From UBA987 sp002292105 (GTDB lineage Bacteria; Bacteroidota; Bacteroidia; NS11-12g; UBA9320), in NCBI GenBank assembly GCA_943846675.1, contig OX044357.1:2976001-3040000 (forward strand): a DNA stretch of 64,000 bases. Direction: 5' to 3'. Position numbers and translations under genes: made by a program. The notes under the pieces are model-generated. The model did not search any database. It was not told the DNA's origin and saw only the letters and a list, made by a program, of their open reading frames with translations. This document shows, one piece after another, positions 1 through 9,398 of the stretch; position 1 is the stretch's first letter; each line of letters opens with the position of its first letter.

Positions 1-210
1 ATTGGATTTTTAATCTACTTTATACGTGTTTCTACAGCTCACGATGGTTTGCTAATTGCTTTAGTTGGACTATTGTTTCTGGCACATTGGATTGGATTAC
101 GAGGGTTGGATAATGCCGCCAAAAACAGACCGAAGTACAATGCCCTGCTTAAGTTTCACGTTCTTCTCACCCTTTTAATGGTAGTTACGATAACCTTTCT
201 ACTTGTATAA
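1..210 (+). CDS. menA: Partial UbiA-type prenyltransferase, probably MenA (3' end)
   Basis: An open frame enters from the left edge and stops at 208-210, giving the last 69 residues of a membrane protein. Two hydrophobic stretches are visible (about residues 15-30 and 52-69), separated by a short charged loop. The stop codon directly abuts the ATG of menC. In Bacteroidota, menA (1,4-dihydroxy-2-naphthoate polyprenyltransferase, the membrane step of menaquinone synthesis) often lies beside menC. The call rests mainly on that context and on the UbiA-like hydrophobic C-terminus; the catalytic Asp-rich motifs lie outside the window. Confidence 0.6.
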   Translation: MGFLIYFIRVSTAHDGLLIALVGLLFLAHWIGLRGLDNAAKNRPKYNALLKFHVLLTLLMVVTITFLLV

Positions 211-1254
211 ATGGAGTACCAGATCGTCCACCATACGCTAGAATTTAATAAGCCGGCGAAAACAAGTCGAAATGTTTTTAAGTCACGTGATATTCGATAT
301 GTGCTGTTGTTAGAAAATGGCATTACTGGTATTGGAGAAGCGTCACCATTGCACTTACTGAGCATTGACGATGTTGCAGATTATGACGAGATACTCCATC
401 AAGTGTGTCAAACAATTTGTGAGGGACCAAAGGAATTAAACGTAGAAGAGCTTGATTTAAATCCATACCCTTCTATACGTTTTGGGATTGAGACAGCCCT
501 GCTTGACTTAAAAAATGGTGGCAAACGTTTAGTTTTTGACACGCCGTTCGTTCTTGGCCAACCGATTCCGATTAACGGCCTCGTCTGGATGGCTGATTTA
601 AACGAAATGTACGATGAAGCCATCAGCAAAATTGAACAAGGATATACGTGTATTAAATTCAAAGTGGGGCAGCACGATTTTGATGCGGAATGTCGTTTTT
701 TGGAAAGAGTTCGATCACGGCATAACGCTTTTGATTTAGAAATTCGATTGGATGCCAACGGTGCTTTTTTGCCCGATGAAGCTGCTATTCAATTAAAGGA
801 ATTAAGCCGATTTGATATTCATAGTATAGAACAACCGATTCAAGTAAATCAATGGGATGCTATGGCACGATTGTGTACTGAATCGAAAATCGATATTGCG
901 TTAGATGAAGAGCTCATCGGAGTTGATGTATTTGCGGATGGTGAAACATTATTGACACACATTACTCCAAAATACGTAATCTTAAAACCCAATCTGATTG
1001 GAGGTTTTACGGTGTCAGACAAATGGATTGAGCTTTGTAGAAGACATGCTATTGGTTGGTGGGCAACGTCAGCTTTAGAGTCTAACATTGGGTTAAATGC
1101 CATCGCCCAGTGGGTTAGTCAATACCAAACCAGTATGCCGCAGGGTTTAGGCACTGGGAGTTTGTACGCCAATAACATCGATAGTCCGCTTTCCATAAAA
1201 GACCAGCAATTGGTTTATGGCTCACCACAATGGGACCTATCTACATTTGGCTAA
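211..1254 (+). CDS. menC: o-Succinylbenzoate synthase (MenC)
   Basis: Enolase-superfamily enzyme of menaquinone synthesis that dehydrates SHCHC to o-succinylbenzoate. The 347 residues fit the family length. Visible catalytic features are the KFK motif at 149-151 (KxK general base), metal ligands D181 in LDANG, E207 in IEQP and D232 in LDEE, and a late Lys in ILKPNLIGG. The ATG follows the upstream stop with no gap, so menA and menC are probably translationally coupled. The later pathway enzyme MenE is encoded apart, at 19326-20378. The identification is secure. Confidence 0.95.
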   Translation: MEYQIVHHTLEFNKPAKTSRNVFKSRDIRYVLLLENGITGIGEASPLHLLSIDDVADYDEILHQVCQTICEGPKELNVEELDLNPYPSIRFGIETALLDLKNGGKRLVFDTPFVLGQPIPINGLVWMADLNEMYDEAISKIEQGYTCIKFKVGQHDFDAECRFLERVRSRHNAFDLEIRLDANGAFLPDEAAIQLKELSRFDIHSIEQPIQVNQWDAMARLCTESKIDIALDEELIGVDVFADGETLLTHITPKYVILKPNLIGGFTVSDKWIELCRRHAIGWWATSALESNIGLNAIAQWVSQYQTSMPQGLGTGSLYANNIDSPLSIKDQQLVYGSPQWDLSTFG

Positions 1255-1290
1255 AAAAAACTCCCGTCGATATGTCGACGGGAGAAAAAA
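1253..1290 (-). terminator. Intrinsic terminator of the LamG/T9SS gene
   Basis: A perfect 10-bp stem (1261-1270 with 1275-1284) closes a TATG loop. Both flanks are A-tracts on the plus strand, so only the minus-strand transcript gets a U-run (complement of 1253-1260). It therefore ends the minus-strand gene at 1326 and is not a good terminator for menC. Confidence 0.85.
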
Positions 1291-1325
1291 GTATAGAATA
1301 GATTAATAAAAAAACAGTTTCTAGT

Positions 1326-3296
1326 TTAGTGACGGACAACCAATCTTTCTGTTTTGGTTGTTGTCGATCCAATGAATTGGATGAAGTAAATGCCATCTTT
1401 GATGGAGGTCAAATCAATGGTTGCATTGTTGTGTTGATCCGGAAGTTGTTCAGCGACAACTTTACCGTTTAACCCTAATACAACAATTTTTCCGGTCTCT
1501 TCATTCTCTCCCCATCGCACCTGCACTTTATCAGTGGCTGGGTTAGGAAAAACTTTCAGATTAATATCGGCCTGTTGTAACAAGCTATTGACCATAACGA
1601 CATCAGAATAATCATATTTTCCATCGTAATCTACCTGCATAATACGGTAGTAGTTCACGTCCATATAAGGATTCATGTCGATGTATTCGTATTTCAACAC
1701 ATTTGAAGAAAATCCTGCACCGCCAATTTCGGTTAACGATTCCCAACTCGCCCCGTCGTGTGTGCGTTGCACAATAAAGTGGCTGTTGTTTTCTTCCATT
1801 GCAGTGGCCCATTTAATTTTGTTTACATCACGGTCTTGTGTTGCAGTTATATATAAAAACTCAACGGGTAAGGCATTTGCAGAGCTTGTAGACCCCATCG
1901 AATAAAGGGCATCGTTGTTAACGACTATGCCAGAATACGTTATTGTATTACTTGAGCTGTTGTACGTCCCATGCACAATCTGCGCATCTGTCATATCACC
2001 ATCCCCGTCTGTGTCAATTATTAAACGTAGGTCGTCTTCATCAGTAACTGTAAAGTCTGCTTGATCTAAATTGAAGATGATATCAACGGCACCTACATCC
2101 CCAGTTTCTTGAAACTTTAAGTTTCGATTCCATCGATTTTGAATGCTATCTGGATTGGACTCGGTCGTTCCGCCAGATTCTAGGTTATATCCAAAAAGTA
2201 AATATTCTCCAGCCTCTAAATCCGTTGGATTTAACAACTGGATTAAGCTTCCGCGTGCTGCACAATCGTTTACGTCAGAAGTTGACCGACCGATACCAGC
2301 AACAAAGTTGTCGTATCCATTTGCGTCATGACTGTATAAGTCGTTTTGTATGGCTATACCAAATTTTGAAGACAAGCTGTTTTCCAAGATCGTGCGTTGA
2401 GCCGTATCCAGGGCATAGTTGTATTGAATGAACGTTGCGATATCACCATTAAAGTAATTTCCATTTCCACTGCCGTTGCCATTTTCGAAGTATGAATTTC
2501 TGTTCATTGCTCCTAAGCCAATATCGTCGCCATGGCTATACAGTTTACCAACTCCTGTGGCTGTTCCCATCAAACTACCGTTCAAATAGGCTAAGATTCG
2601 ACCAGAAGTGGTATTGTCTGTGCTTCCATCGTATACCATAGTTACGATGTATTCTGTATTGGTGGCGATTGTTGAATCAACACTTTTAAACTGCCACGGT
2701 GCGTCTGAACCGTCATTGTTTCTATTCCAGCCAGCTACGTATAGTTTACTGTTGACGATGTAAAAGTTTATTCCACGTGTGGCTCCACCTTCTTCGTAAA
2801 TTACCTGGCGGTTTGTAATGTCATTACTTGTGCGTACAACAACAATGTATGTTCTTTCATTTGAGGTAGACTTATTTAAATCATTCTGGTCTGGCATCAT
2901 CAAATAGTCGTTTACGCCGTCAAATTCTAAGACCGGGTGACCATTCATTGCAGATGACCCAAGCTGAAACGCAGGTTGATTTGCTGTGGTCGATTGTGAC
3001 CATGCAGTGCCATTTCCACCAATGTTTGTGATAGAAGATACGAGGTCGTCGTCTTCATAATTGAGTGAATCAAGGTCGTAACAGAAACGATTCGTAGTAT
3101 TGTCTCCAATACCTGCTGGGCCATAGCACGAAAATGTGGAAGTGCCTTGTGTTCCGGCAAAGGTGTCTGGAGTTGAAGATAGATTTGTGTACATAAATAC
3201 ACCAAGTGAGAGTAATACAGCAAGAACAGTTGTAATTACTAAAGTTTTTTTCAGGGACAGTTCTAACCCTATTTTTGGCTCGTTTTTAAGTTCCAT
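1326..3296 (-). CDS. Secreted LamG-domain protein with T9SS type A sorting domain
   Basis: About 656 residues. The N-terminus has a short charged stretch, then a hydrophobic segment (about residues 17-37) acting as signal peptide or anchor. A LamG/concanavalin-like domain follows (roughly residues 90-290), then a region with GIGR and LLFGYN motifs often seen in large Bacteroidota surface proteins. The last ~75 residues hold a type A sorting signal (VFPNPATD, ending in a KTERLVV-like tail) that directs export by the type IX system. The start was set at MELKNEP because a TAnnTTTG promoter at 3364-3357 lies on top of the longer start at 3359. The ligand is unknown. Confidence 0.85.
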   Translation of the reverse strand: MELKNEPKIGLELSLKKTLVITTVLAVLLSLGVFMYTNLSSTPDTFAGTQGTSTFSCYGPAGIGDNTTNRFCYDLDSLNYEDDDLVSSITNIGGNGTAWSQSTTANQPAFQLGSSAMNGHPVLEFDGVNDYLMMPDQNDLNKSTSNERTYIVVVRTSNDITNRQVIYEEGGATRGINFYIVNSKLYVAGWNRNNDGSDAPWQFKSVDSTIATNTEYIVTMVYDGSTDNTTSGRILAYLNGSLMGTATGVGKLYSHGDDIGLGAMNRNSYFENGNGSGNGNYFNGDIATFIQYNYALDTAQRTILENSLSSKFGIAIQNDLYSHDANGYDNFVAGIGRSTSDVNDCAARGSLIQLLNPTDLEAGEYLLFGYNLESGGTTESNPDSIQNRWNRNLKFQETGDVGAVDIIFNLDQADFTVTDEDDLRLIIDTDGDGDMTDAQIVHGTYNSSSNTITYSGIVVNNDALYSMGSTSSANALPVEFLYITATQDRDVNKIKWATAMEENNSHFIVQRTHDGASWESLTEIGGAGFSSNVLKYEYIDMNPYMDVNYYRIMQVDYDGKYDYSDVVMVNSLLQQADINLKVFPNPATDKVQVRWGENEETGKIVVLGLNGKVVAEQLPDQHNNATIDLTSIKDGIYFIQFIGSTTTKTERLVVRH

Positions 3297-3356
3297 TTCA
3301 TCAAGTAGTAAGTAATAAGTAGTTGAATTACGCAGATTGCTCAGCATAATTCGGTT

Positions 3357-3364
3357 CAAATATA
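3357..3364 (-). promoter_or_regulatory. Bacteroidota -7 box (TATATTTG)
   Basis: On the minus strand the sequence reads TATATTTG, matching TAnnTTTG. It would start transcription near 3350 and give a leader of about 50 nt to the LamG/T9SS gene start at 3296. No clear -33 TTTG was found. Confidence 0.55.
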
Positions 3365-3471
3365 GACAATAAATTACACAAATGGGAAATATTGCTATTT
3401 GTATTATTATTTAGAATCTTTCTTAGGCGATAAGGGGCGCTTCACTTTACGCCTTCCATCTAAACTTCCCT

Positions 3472-3479
3472 TACTTTTG
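3472..3479 (+). promoter_or_regulatory. Bacteroidota -7 box (TACTTTTG) before the EamA gene
   Basis: TACTTTTG lies 6 nt upstream of the ATG at 3486. The expected transcription start falls on or next to the start codon, which implies a leaderless or nearly leaderless mRNA. It also argues against the longer in-frame start at 3399. Confidence 0.55.
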
Positions 3480-3485
3480 CCATTC

Positions 3486-4373
3486 ATGAAAAACAACCTT
3501 CGTGTGCATCTCGCTCTGCTCACTGTATCATTGATTTATGGCGCGAATTATACCATAGCGAAGGATATTATGCCCGCCTATCTTGGAGCCTCGGGATTTG
3601 TTTTCGTTCGGGTTCTTGTAGCGGCTGTATTATTCAATTTAGTTGCACTCTTTAGGACACGAGAAAAGGTAATCGACAAAAAAGACTACCTGCAGTTTTT
3701 AATTGCTGCGATTTTTGGCGTTGCTGGGAATATGCTCCTCTTTTTTAATGGACTTGCGTTTACATCTGAAGTGAACGCTTCTGTTTTGATGTTAAACGCT
3801 CCCATTTTTGTTCTCATATTTTCTGTTTTCGTTCTTCAAGACCGAATAAGGCTTTGGCAAGCAATAGGCATGCTCATTGCAGCCATTGGAGCACTCTTTC
3901 TTATTGGGGGTCGGGCATTTGAGTTTAGCACCCAAAGTGCCTCCGGAGATATCATGGTCTTATTGAATGCAACAAGCTTTGCCTTCTATTTGGTCTATGT
4001 GAAACGACTGCTCAAGAAATTCACGGCGTTGTTTGTGATTAAGCACTTATTCATATTCGGGACGTTACTCGTTTTACCTTTTGCTTGGTCCGATCTGCGT
4101 GCTGCTGACTATGGTCAATTTCCGATGGACATTTGGGTTGCAATAGGCTTTGTGGCCATCATGACAACTTTTGTAGCCTATTTGCTAAACGCGTGGGCGG
4201 TTCAAAAAGCTTCACCCAACCTAGTTGCTTCGTATATTTACCTTCAACCCGTTATTGCAACTTTTATCGCAATAAACGCTGAAAATCAATCCCTTTCTTT
4301 GGAAAAAGTTATCTTTGCTGTTGTGATATTTATAGGTGTTTATTTGGTTAATTCTAATAGAAAGAAAGCGTGA
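3486..4373 (+). CDS. EamA/DMT-family transporter
   Basis: Inner-membrane permease of the drug/metabolite transporter superfamily, 295 residues with about ten hydrophobic segments arranged as two EamA repeats. The first has the LIYGANYTIAK signature near residues 15-25, the second begins around residue 150. The substrate cannot be told from sequence. The start at 3486 (MKNNLRVH) is preferred over an upstream frame opening at 3399 because the added residues are not membrane-like and a promoter box overlaps them. Its TGA overlaps the GTG start of the next gene, so it heads a run with the YicC-family gene, gmk and nadD. Confidence 0.88.
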   Translation: MKNNLRVHLALLTVSLIYGANYTIAKDIMPAYLGASGFVFVRVLVAAVLFNLVALFRTREKVIDKKDYLQFLIAAIFGVAGNMLLFFNGLAFTSEVNASVLMLNAPIFVLIFSVFVLQDRIRLWQAIGMLIAAIGALFLIGGRAFEFSTQSASGDIMVLLNATSFAFYLVYVKRLLKKFTALFVIKHLFIFGTLLVLPFAWSDLRAADYGQFPMDIWVAIGFVAIMTTFVAYLLNAWAVQKASPNLVASYIYLQPVIATFIAINAENQSLSLEKVIFAVVIFIGVYLVNSNRKKA

Positions 4374-5242
4374 TTCGATCCATGACTGGCTACGGTAATG
4401 CTGAAAAGATTACCAAAAAATATCATATTAAAGTTGAGGTAAAATCACTCAATGGAAAATTCTTAGAATTGAACTTACGGTGCCCAAAAATTCTTGGGGA
4501 AAAAGAAGCACTTTTAAGAAAATACCTTACACCTAAACTTATTCGAGGTTCTGTTTTGTGCCTATTGAGCGTCGACCGCGTCGATGAAGTAGCAGAAGGG
4601 GCCAAACTCAATACAAAGCTTGCCAAACATTATTACGGCCAGATTAAGTCGTTAAGCGACGATCTTGGTACAGATGATAAAGACATCTTAAGAAGCATAC
4701 TTATGATGCCTGATGTCATGGCTACAGACGACGCAACTCTTGAAGACTCAGATTGGAAAGATGTTTTGGAAACCGTAGATGATGCCTTTTCAAAATTTGA
4801 CACGTTTAGATTACAAGAAGGCGAAGCGCTTGGAACCATGCTGCTGAATCACAATAGAATAATTCTTGAGCAACTTGAGCCTATTGAAACGCATGAAATA
4901 GCTCGAAAAGCATTGGTAAAGGAGCGATTAAGCGCCGGTTTAGAAGACTTTAGAAAAGACAACAAAGTGGATCAAAATAGATTTGAGCAAGAGCTTATTT
5001 ACTATTTAGAAAAACTGGATATCGCCGAAGAAAAAAACAGACTCAAGGCACATTGTGAATTATTCGACAAAGAAGTTCGTAAAGGCACAAATGGGAAAAA
5101 ACTTGGTTTTATTAGCCAAGAAATGGGAAGAGAAATAAACACACTCGGTTCTAAAGCTGGGTATGCTCCTATGCAAGAGTTGGTTATTGTGATGAAGGAA
5201 GAGCTTGAAAAAATTAAGGAGCAAACGTTAAACGTTCTATAA
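4370..5242 (+). CDS. YicC/YloC-family endoribonuclease
   Basis: 290 residues beginning with the family hallmark MIRSMTGYG. YicC-N covers roughly residues 1-155 and DUF1732 the C-terminal part ending in MKEELEKIKEQ. Studied members are endoribonucleases that take part in RNA turnover. The gene starts with GTG overlapping the TGA of the transporter (GTGA) and ends one base into gmk (TAATG). A yicC-gmk pair is common in many bacteria and supports the call. Confidence 0.9.
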   Translation: MIRSMTGYGNAEKITKKYHIKVEVKSLNGKFLELNLRCPKILGEKEALLRKYLTPKLIRGSVLCLLSVDRVDEVAEGAKLNTKLAKHYYGQIKSLSDDLGTDDKDILRSILMMPDVMATDDATLEDSDWKDVLETVDDAFSKFDTFRLQEGEALGTMLLNHNRIILEQLEPIETHEIARKALVKERLSAGLEDFRKDNKVDQNRFEQELIYYLEKLDIAEEKNRLKAHCELFDKEVRKGTNGKKLGFISQEMGREINTLGSKAGYAPMQELVIVMKEELEKIKEQTLNVL

Positions 5243-5805
5243 TGGAAAAGCTTGTCATTTTTTCTGCGCCTTCCGGCTCTGGCAAAACAACTGTTGTTCG
5301 CCATTTATTAGAAACAAATACGGATTTAGCGTTCTCGGTCTCAGCAACCACACGGAAAAAAAGACCAAACGAAATTCATGGTAAGGACTATTACTTTCTC
5401 ACCATAGAAGAATTCGAGGAAAAAATTAAAAGCGACGCCTTTCTAGAATATGAGCAGGTTTACGACGGACTTTACTATGGTACTTTGAAGTCAGAAGTAG
5501 AAAGAATCTGGTCTTTAGGCAAGTCGGTGATTTTTGATGTTGATGTTGTAGGAGGTCTGAATATCAAGAAAATCTATGGCAAAAAAGCACTAGCTGTTTT
5601 TCTACGTCCACCAAGTATTGCTGAATTAATGGATCGACTAAAAAAGCGAGAAACTGAAGTTGAGCACGAATTGGCTCAACGAATTGGCAAGGCCAATGAA
5701 GAGCTTAAATACGAGAAAGAATTTGATATTGTATTGATTAATAATATCTTAGCACACACACTTATAGAAACTGAAAGCATCGTCAAGTATTTTTTGGCGT
5801 TATAA
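5242..5805 (+). CDS. gmk: Guanylate kinase
   Basis: Converts GMP and ATP to GDP and ADP in the cytoplasm. The 187 residues match the usual size. The P-loop is SGSGKTT (about residues 10-16), followed by the GMP-binding S-x-T-TRKKRPNE stretch and GKDYYFL. The start codon overlaps the upstream stop by one base, and nadD begins four bases after its stop, so the genes form one transcription unit. Confidence 0.96.
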   Translation: MEKLVIFSAPSGSGKTTVVRHLLETNTDLAFSVSATTRKKRPNEIHGKDYYFLTIEEFEEKIKSDAFLEYEQVYDGLYYGTLKSEVERIWSLGKSVIFDVDVVGGLNIKKIYGKKALAVFLRPPSIAELMDRLKKRETEVEHELAQRIGKANEELKYEKEFDIVLINNILAHTLIETESIVKYFLAL

Positions 5806-5809
5806 TATT

Positions 5810-6376
5810 ATGAGAATAGGACTGTTTTTTGGATCATTTAATCCAATTCATCAAGGGCATTTAATACTTAGTCAATTCATCTTAGATCAGATTAAATTGG
5901 ATGAGATATGGTTTGTTGTATCGCCTCAAAATCCGCTTAAATCACCTATAGATTTATACGATGAAAAAGATCGTTTAAAAATGGTGAAACTAGCCATTAA
6001 GGATCAGCCGAAGTTTAAGGCCTGCGACATCGAGTTTGACATGCCGCGACCTTCGTATACCTTCGACACCTTAGTTGCCTTGACTAAAAAGCACCCAAAA
6101 GATGAGTTCGCTTTAATTCTTGGTTCTGACAACCTACAACATTTCGACAAGTGGAAGGAACATGAGCAAATCTTGTTAGAGTACGATTTAATTGTTTACA
6201 ATCGAGAAAATAACCCTGGCGGAGATTTTGCGAAAAATCAAAAAGTACGATTGCTAAAAGGCCCTATGTTGAACATCTCATCAACTCAAATACGTAGTTA
6301 TTTAAGACTCGGTAGAGGTATCAAATTTATGGTTCCTAGAGAGGTTGAAGAATACCTAGTGAAGATTAAGAAATAA
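5810..6376 (+). CDS. nadD: Nicotinate (nicotinamide) nucleotide adenylyltransferase
   Basis: Adenylates nicotinate mononucleotide to deamido-NAD in NAD synthesis. The nucleotidyltransferase motif GSFNPIHQGH sits at residues 8-17 and the C-terminal ISSTQIR motif is present. Length is 188. It is the last gene of the EamA-yicC-gmk-nadD run. Its stop touches the stop of the convergent lipoprotein gene with no space for a terminator. Confidence 0.95.
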   Translation: MRIGLFFGSFNPIHQGHLILSQFILDQIKLDEIWFVVSPQNPLKSPIDLYDEKDRLKMVKLAIKDQPKFKACDIEFDMPRPSYTFDTLVALTKKHPKDEFALILGSDNLQHFDKWKEHEQILLEYDLIVYNRENNPGGDFAKNQKVRLLKGPMLNISSTQIRSYLRLGRGIKFMVPREVEEYLVKIKK

Positions 6377-6742
6377 CTATTCTTGTTCGAAACTACAGCC
6401 ACCTCCGGCATGACAAACCTTGTTTTGATTTGCCTGTAATTGGCCATCAATATAAATTTCGGTTTTAATCAAGTGCACTTCTCCATCTAAAGGCATTACA
6501 AACAACAACACCTTGTCGCCTGGTAACAAATCAGCCGTGTGTGTAAGCTCAAATTCATCCGTAAATTCAGCTGTTTCTTGCCTTGTTATTTCACTGCCAC
6601 GATCAATAAATGCACTTACAGAACACGTGGCATCACAAGTAGCTTTAAACTCAATAAAATTGCCACTTTTTGTTGGCGTCTCATCTGCGTTACAACTTGC
6701 CAAAATCAGCGCACCAAAGAGTATGATTAAATTAAGTTTCAT
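6377..6742 (-). CDS. Small lipoprotein of unknown function
   Basis: 121 residues with a signal peptide and lipobox LASC, so it is probably a lipidated envelope protein. The mature part is a small acidic domain with several Cys residues, including CDATCSVS near the middle and CHAGGGC close to the end, which may form disulfides. The start at 6742 (MKLNLII) is chosen over 6757 because an AAGGA ribosome site lies just upstream. I recognise no family. It is convergent with nadD. Confidence 0.7.
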   Translation of the reverse strand: MKLNLIILFGALILASCNADETPTKSGNFIEFKATCDATCSVSAFIDRGSEITRQETAEFTDEFELTHTADLLPGDKVLLFVMPLDGEVHLIKTEIYIDGQLQANQNKVCHAGGGCSFEQE

Positions 6743-6866
6743 AGAATCCTTTTGCATTGAGACACCTATTAACCAAATTTCGTTGCTTGAAAGAGGATTA
6801 AACCATCTGAGTATATTTCAAATCCACATCGATAACGTTACATTCGCTTAATAAAACTAAAGGTTT

Positions 6867-7178
6867 ATGTTATTCTTTCGAACGCTTCTTTCATTTTTAA
6901 AAGATGCAGAATATAGAGACTTGCTCATCACGACGTTGATCACATTAGCTGGTGGGACGGTCATATACCATGTTCTTGAAGGATGGAGATGGATTGATTG
7001 TGCGTACTTCTCAGTAATTACCTTATCCACGATTGGTTACGGTGATTTTTCTCCTCAAACTGATGGAGGCAAATTGTTCACCATTTTCTATATCATACTT
7101 GGTATTGGTATCATCCTGAGTTTTATCAATGCCATTTACAATCACTACAGTAAGGCGGTTAAAACCTCAAAAAAATGA
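6867..7178 (+). CDS. Two-TM potassium channel protein
   Basis: 103 residues with two membrane segments around a pore loop. The K+ selectivity filter TIGYGD is at residues 55-60. This is a minimal pore-only channel without a regulatory RCK domain, so ligand control is not apparent. The stop overlaps the methyltransferase start by four bases (ATGA), suggesting co-transcription. Confidence 0.88.
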   Translation: MLFFRTLLSFLKDAEYRDLLITTLITLAGGTVIYHVLEGWRWIDCAYFSVITLSTIGYGDFSPQTDGGKLFTIFYIILGIGIILSFINAIYNHYSKAVKTSKK

Positions 7179-7810
7179 GCACTCCACGAGACGAGGCTAC
7201 TTCATTTTGGAATAGCAGATATGATGAAGAAGGTTATGCATATGGGGCAGAACCCAGTGCATTCGTAAAAAATTCCCTTGCAGATTTTGAAAAAGGTTCA
7301 AAAATCCTGTTTCCGGCAGAAGGGGAAGGAAGAAATGCTGTATACGCAGCCAAACAAGGGTTTGACGTACACGCATTTGATTATAGTCAGGTCGCTTGTA
7401 ACAATGCCTTGAAATTCGCTAGTGAAAATTCAGTTGACATTTCATACCAAGTCGGTGGATTAGAAGATCTACACTATACTCCATCGTCTTTTGATGCCGT
7501 TGTACTTGTTTACGCACATTTCTTTCCTGAAATCAGAAAATCCTATCATAAAAAGCTGCTGTCACTCTTAAAACCAAATGGGACAATCATATTGGAAGGC
7601 TTCAATCAAACACAACTACCATACAATTCTAAAAACCCTTTGTCTGGTGGGCCTAAGCGGTTAGACATGTTGTTTACGAAAGAATTGTTACTTGACGATT
7701 TTGACCAGTTAACTAATATTGAGATTTCTGAATCAGTTGAGCTTCTTGATGAAGGTAGTTTTCATAGAGGTGAGGCCTCCCTTATCCGCTTTATTGGCCA
7801 AGCCACATAG
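7175..7810 (+). CDS. Class I SAM-dependent methyltransferase (TehB-like)
   Basis: 211 residues. The SAM-binding motif I is seen as LFPAEGEGRNAVYAA near residues 45-60, followed by an acidic strand end and the DAVVLVYAHF motif IV. The N-terminal FWNSRYDEEGYAYG signature is shared with the tellurite-resistance-type (TehB-like) methyltransferases. The real substrate is unknown. It overlaps the channel gene, and that pairing does not explain function. Confidence 0.82.
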   Translation: MSTPRDEATSFWNSRYDEEGYAYGAEPSAFVKNSLADFEKGSKILFPAEGEGRNAVYAAKQGFDVHAFDYSQVACNNALKFASENSVDISYQVGGLEDLHYTPSSFDAVVLVYAHFFPEIRKSYHKKLLSLLKPNGTIILEGFNQTQLPYNSKNPLSGGPKRLDMLFTKELLLDDFDQLTNIEISESVELLDEGSFHRGEASLIRFIGQAT

Positions 7811-7960
7811 ATAGTCACAACTAACTAGTCGTCTTATAGTAAATTATACTAAATGTAAAAAATATGACAATATCGCGCGCGACATTGTCAAGAAATTGTG
7901 TAATCCTTACAGTCCTTAATTGAAGGATTAGGGAACTACTATACTTACTATATTATTAAG

Positions 7961-8395
7961 ATGATGAAAAATTTAAACCTTGCCTTGGCATGCATCTGCC
8001 TACTTGTATCCCATTCTGTATTTAGTCAAAATTGCGGTTATGTTGACGACTTTAGGAAAACCGTCGTTGATAATGGAGACAGTACCTCTACCTACAATTT
8101 CGAAATAGACGTTGAAACCACCTCTGGCGGAGACAAAAGTGTGTTAATGCGCATTGATTGTAATAGTTATTTATTTGAAAGTAACGAATGCCTTAAAACT
8201 GGCACCTCAACCATTACCTATTATTATGGTCCTTATACCTTGCACCATAACACGTGCAATATCTCACCTTCCATAATTTGGACTGGCCATACCAATGACA
8301 AATGTGGCGGTTCAACATGCATTGGTGAAACAATTACTTTACCTGTAACTATGCTTGACTTTGTAAGTCTTCAAACTAATGTTTACCAGAGATAG
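7961..8395 (+). pseudogene. Secreted protein truncated by the IS3 element
   Basis: The 144-residue frame has a signal peptide (cleavage likely after VFSQ) and a Cys-containing domain. It then reaches LPVTMLDFVSL, a motif that in Bacteroidota T9SS cargo normally precedes a fibronectin-like domain and a sorting tail. The frame enters the IS3 terminal repeat at 8377 and its last six codons are IS sequence. The missing 3' part is not found on the other side of the IS. What remains lacks an export signal for T9SS, so it is probably non-functional. Confidence 0.7.
8377..8388 (+). repeat. IS3 terminal inverted repeat (orfB-side end)
   Basis: TAATGTTTACCA, identical to the reverse complement of 9845-9856. 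A further AGAGATA match lies a few bases inward. Confidence 0.85.
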
Positions 8396-8406
8396 TCAAA
8401 ATTGAG

Positions 8407-9384
8407 TCATAAATTTAATCTTTGCAACAGGTGTTGCTTTCTTCTTTTTTTCATTGTTTTTAGTTTAATTAAATGTCTTTGATCTAATATCTCTTGGCTG
8501 CGTCCAAAGTACACGTCTGCTGGTGTTAGGTTTTGCAGTGATTCATGATACCGTTCATTGTTGTAATACTCAACAAACTCTTCAAGTCTGTTTGTCAAAT
8601 CACCAGGTAAATAATAATTTTCAAGTTTCACCACATTTTTCATTGACCTGTGCCAACGTTCTATCTTCCCCTGAGTCTGCGGATGCATTGGTCTTCCGCG
8701 AACATGACTCATTCCTTTGTCTTGAATATATTTAGCAAGTTCTGAACTGATGTAGCAAGAACCGTTATCACTCAGCAGTCTCGGACTATTGTTCTTGTCT
8801 AGGCCAGCTTTTTCTAAAGCACTGTCAAGTGATCTGGTCACATCATCTGTCTTCATATTAGAACATAACTCCCAGTGTACAATATATCGGCTATAATCGT
8901 CTAAAATGGTGGATAGGTAATACCAACCCCATCCAACTATTTTAAAGTATGTAAAATCAGTTTGCCACATTTGGTTTACATGAGTAGTTTTATCCTTGAA
9001 CTCATCCGCAGCTCTCATTACAATATATGCTGGAGAAGTGATAAGCCCTCTTGATTTAAGGATCCGATACACACTGCTCTCAGAGATAAAGTATTGCTTT
9101 TGGTCAATCATTCTGTGGGCAAGTTCCCTTGGAGATAGTTCTGGAACCTCTAAAGCAAGCTCAACCACTTCATTTCGAACTTGGTCAGGTATTCGGTTCC
9201 ACTGACTATTGGCGTTACGTTTTTTAGGAGCAAGACCATCATAGCCATGCTTGGTGTATTTTCCATACCAGTTATAAAACGTCCTCTTTGGTATGTCAAG
9301 CTCACCAAGTGTTCTGTTCACACCAAGTTCTGAGTCTTCAACCAATCGGATGATCTCGTATTTTTCGTTTTGAGTAAAGCGCAT
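8407..9384 (-). CDS. IS3-family transposase OrfB (DDE domain)
   Basis: 325 residues. The N-terminal part carries a helix-turn-helix (IPKRTFYNWYGKYTKHG) and an HTH_21-like stretch; the rest is an rve/RNase H-fold catalytic core. The acidic triad is visible as WQTDFTYF, LLSDNGSCY and GKIERWHRS. The frame stays open upstream of the ATG, through KLAWSRIKFKKY, into the slippery site. Translation is therefore expected mainly as an OrfAB fusion made by -1 frameshifting. Confidence 0.93.
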   Translation of the reverse strand: MRFTQNEKYEIIRLVEDSELGVNRTLGELDIPKRTFYNWYGKYTKHGYDGLAPKKRNANSQWNRIPDQVRNEVVELALEVPELSPRELAHRMIDQKQYFISESSVYRILKSRGLITSPAYIVMRAADEFKDKTTHVNQMWQTDFTYFKIVGWGWYYLSTILDDYSRYIVHWELCSNMKTDDVTRSLDSALEKAGLDKNNSPRLLSDNGSCYISSELAKYIQDKGMSHVRGRPMHPQTQGKIERWHRSMKNVVKLENYYLPGDLTNRLEEFVEYYNNERYHESLQNLTPADVYFGRSQEILDQRHLIKLKTMKKRRKQHLLQRLNL

Positions 9385-9398
9385 ATACTTTTTGAACT

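Noticed and set aside
1253..1290. Terminator for menC
   Set aside because: On the plus strand the stem is followed by A residues rather than T, so it fits the opposite gene.
3297..3359. Longer N-terminus of the LamG/T9SS protein
   Set aside because: It overlaps the promoter box at 3357-3364 and precedes a normal signal sequence.
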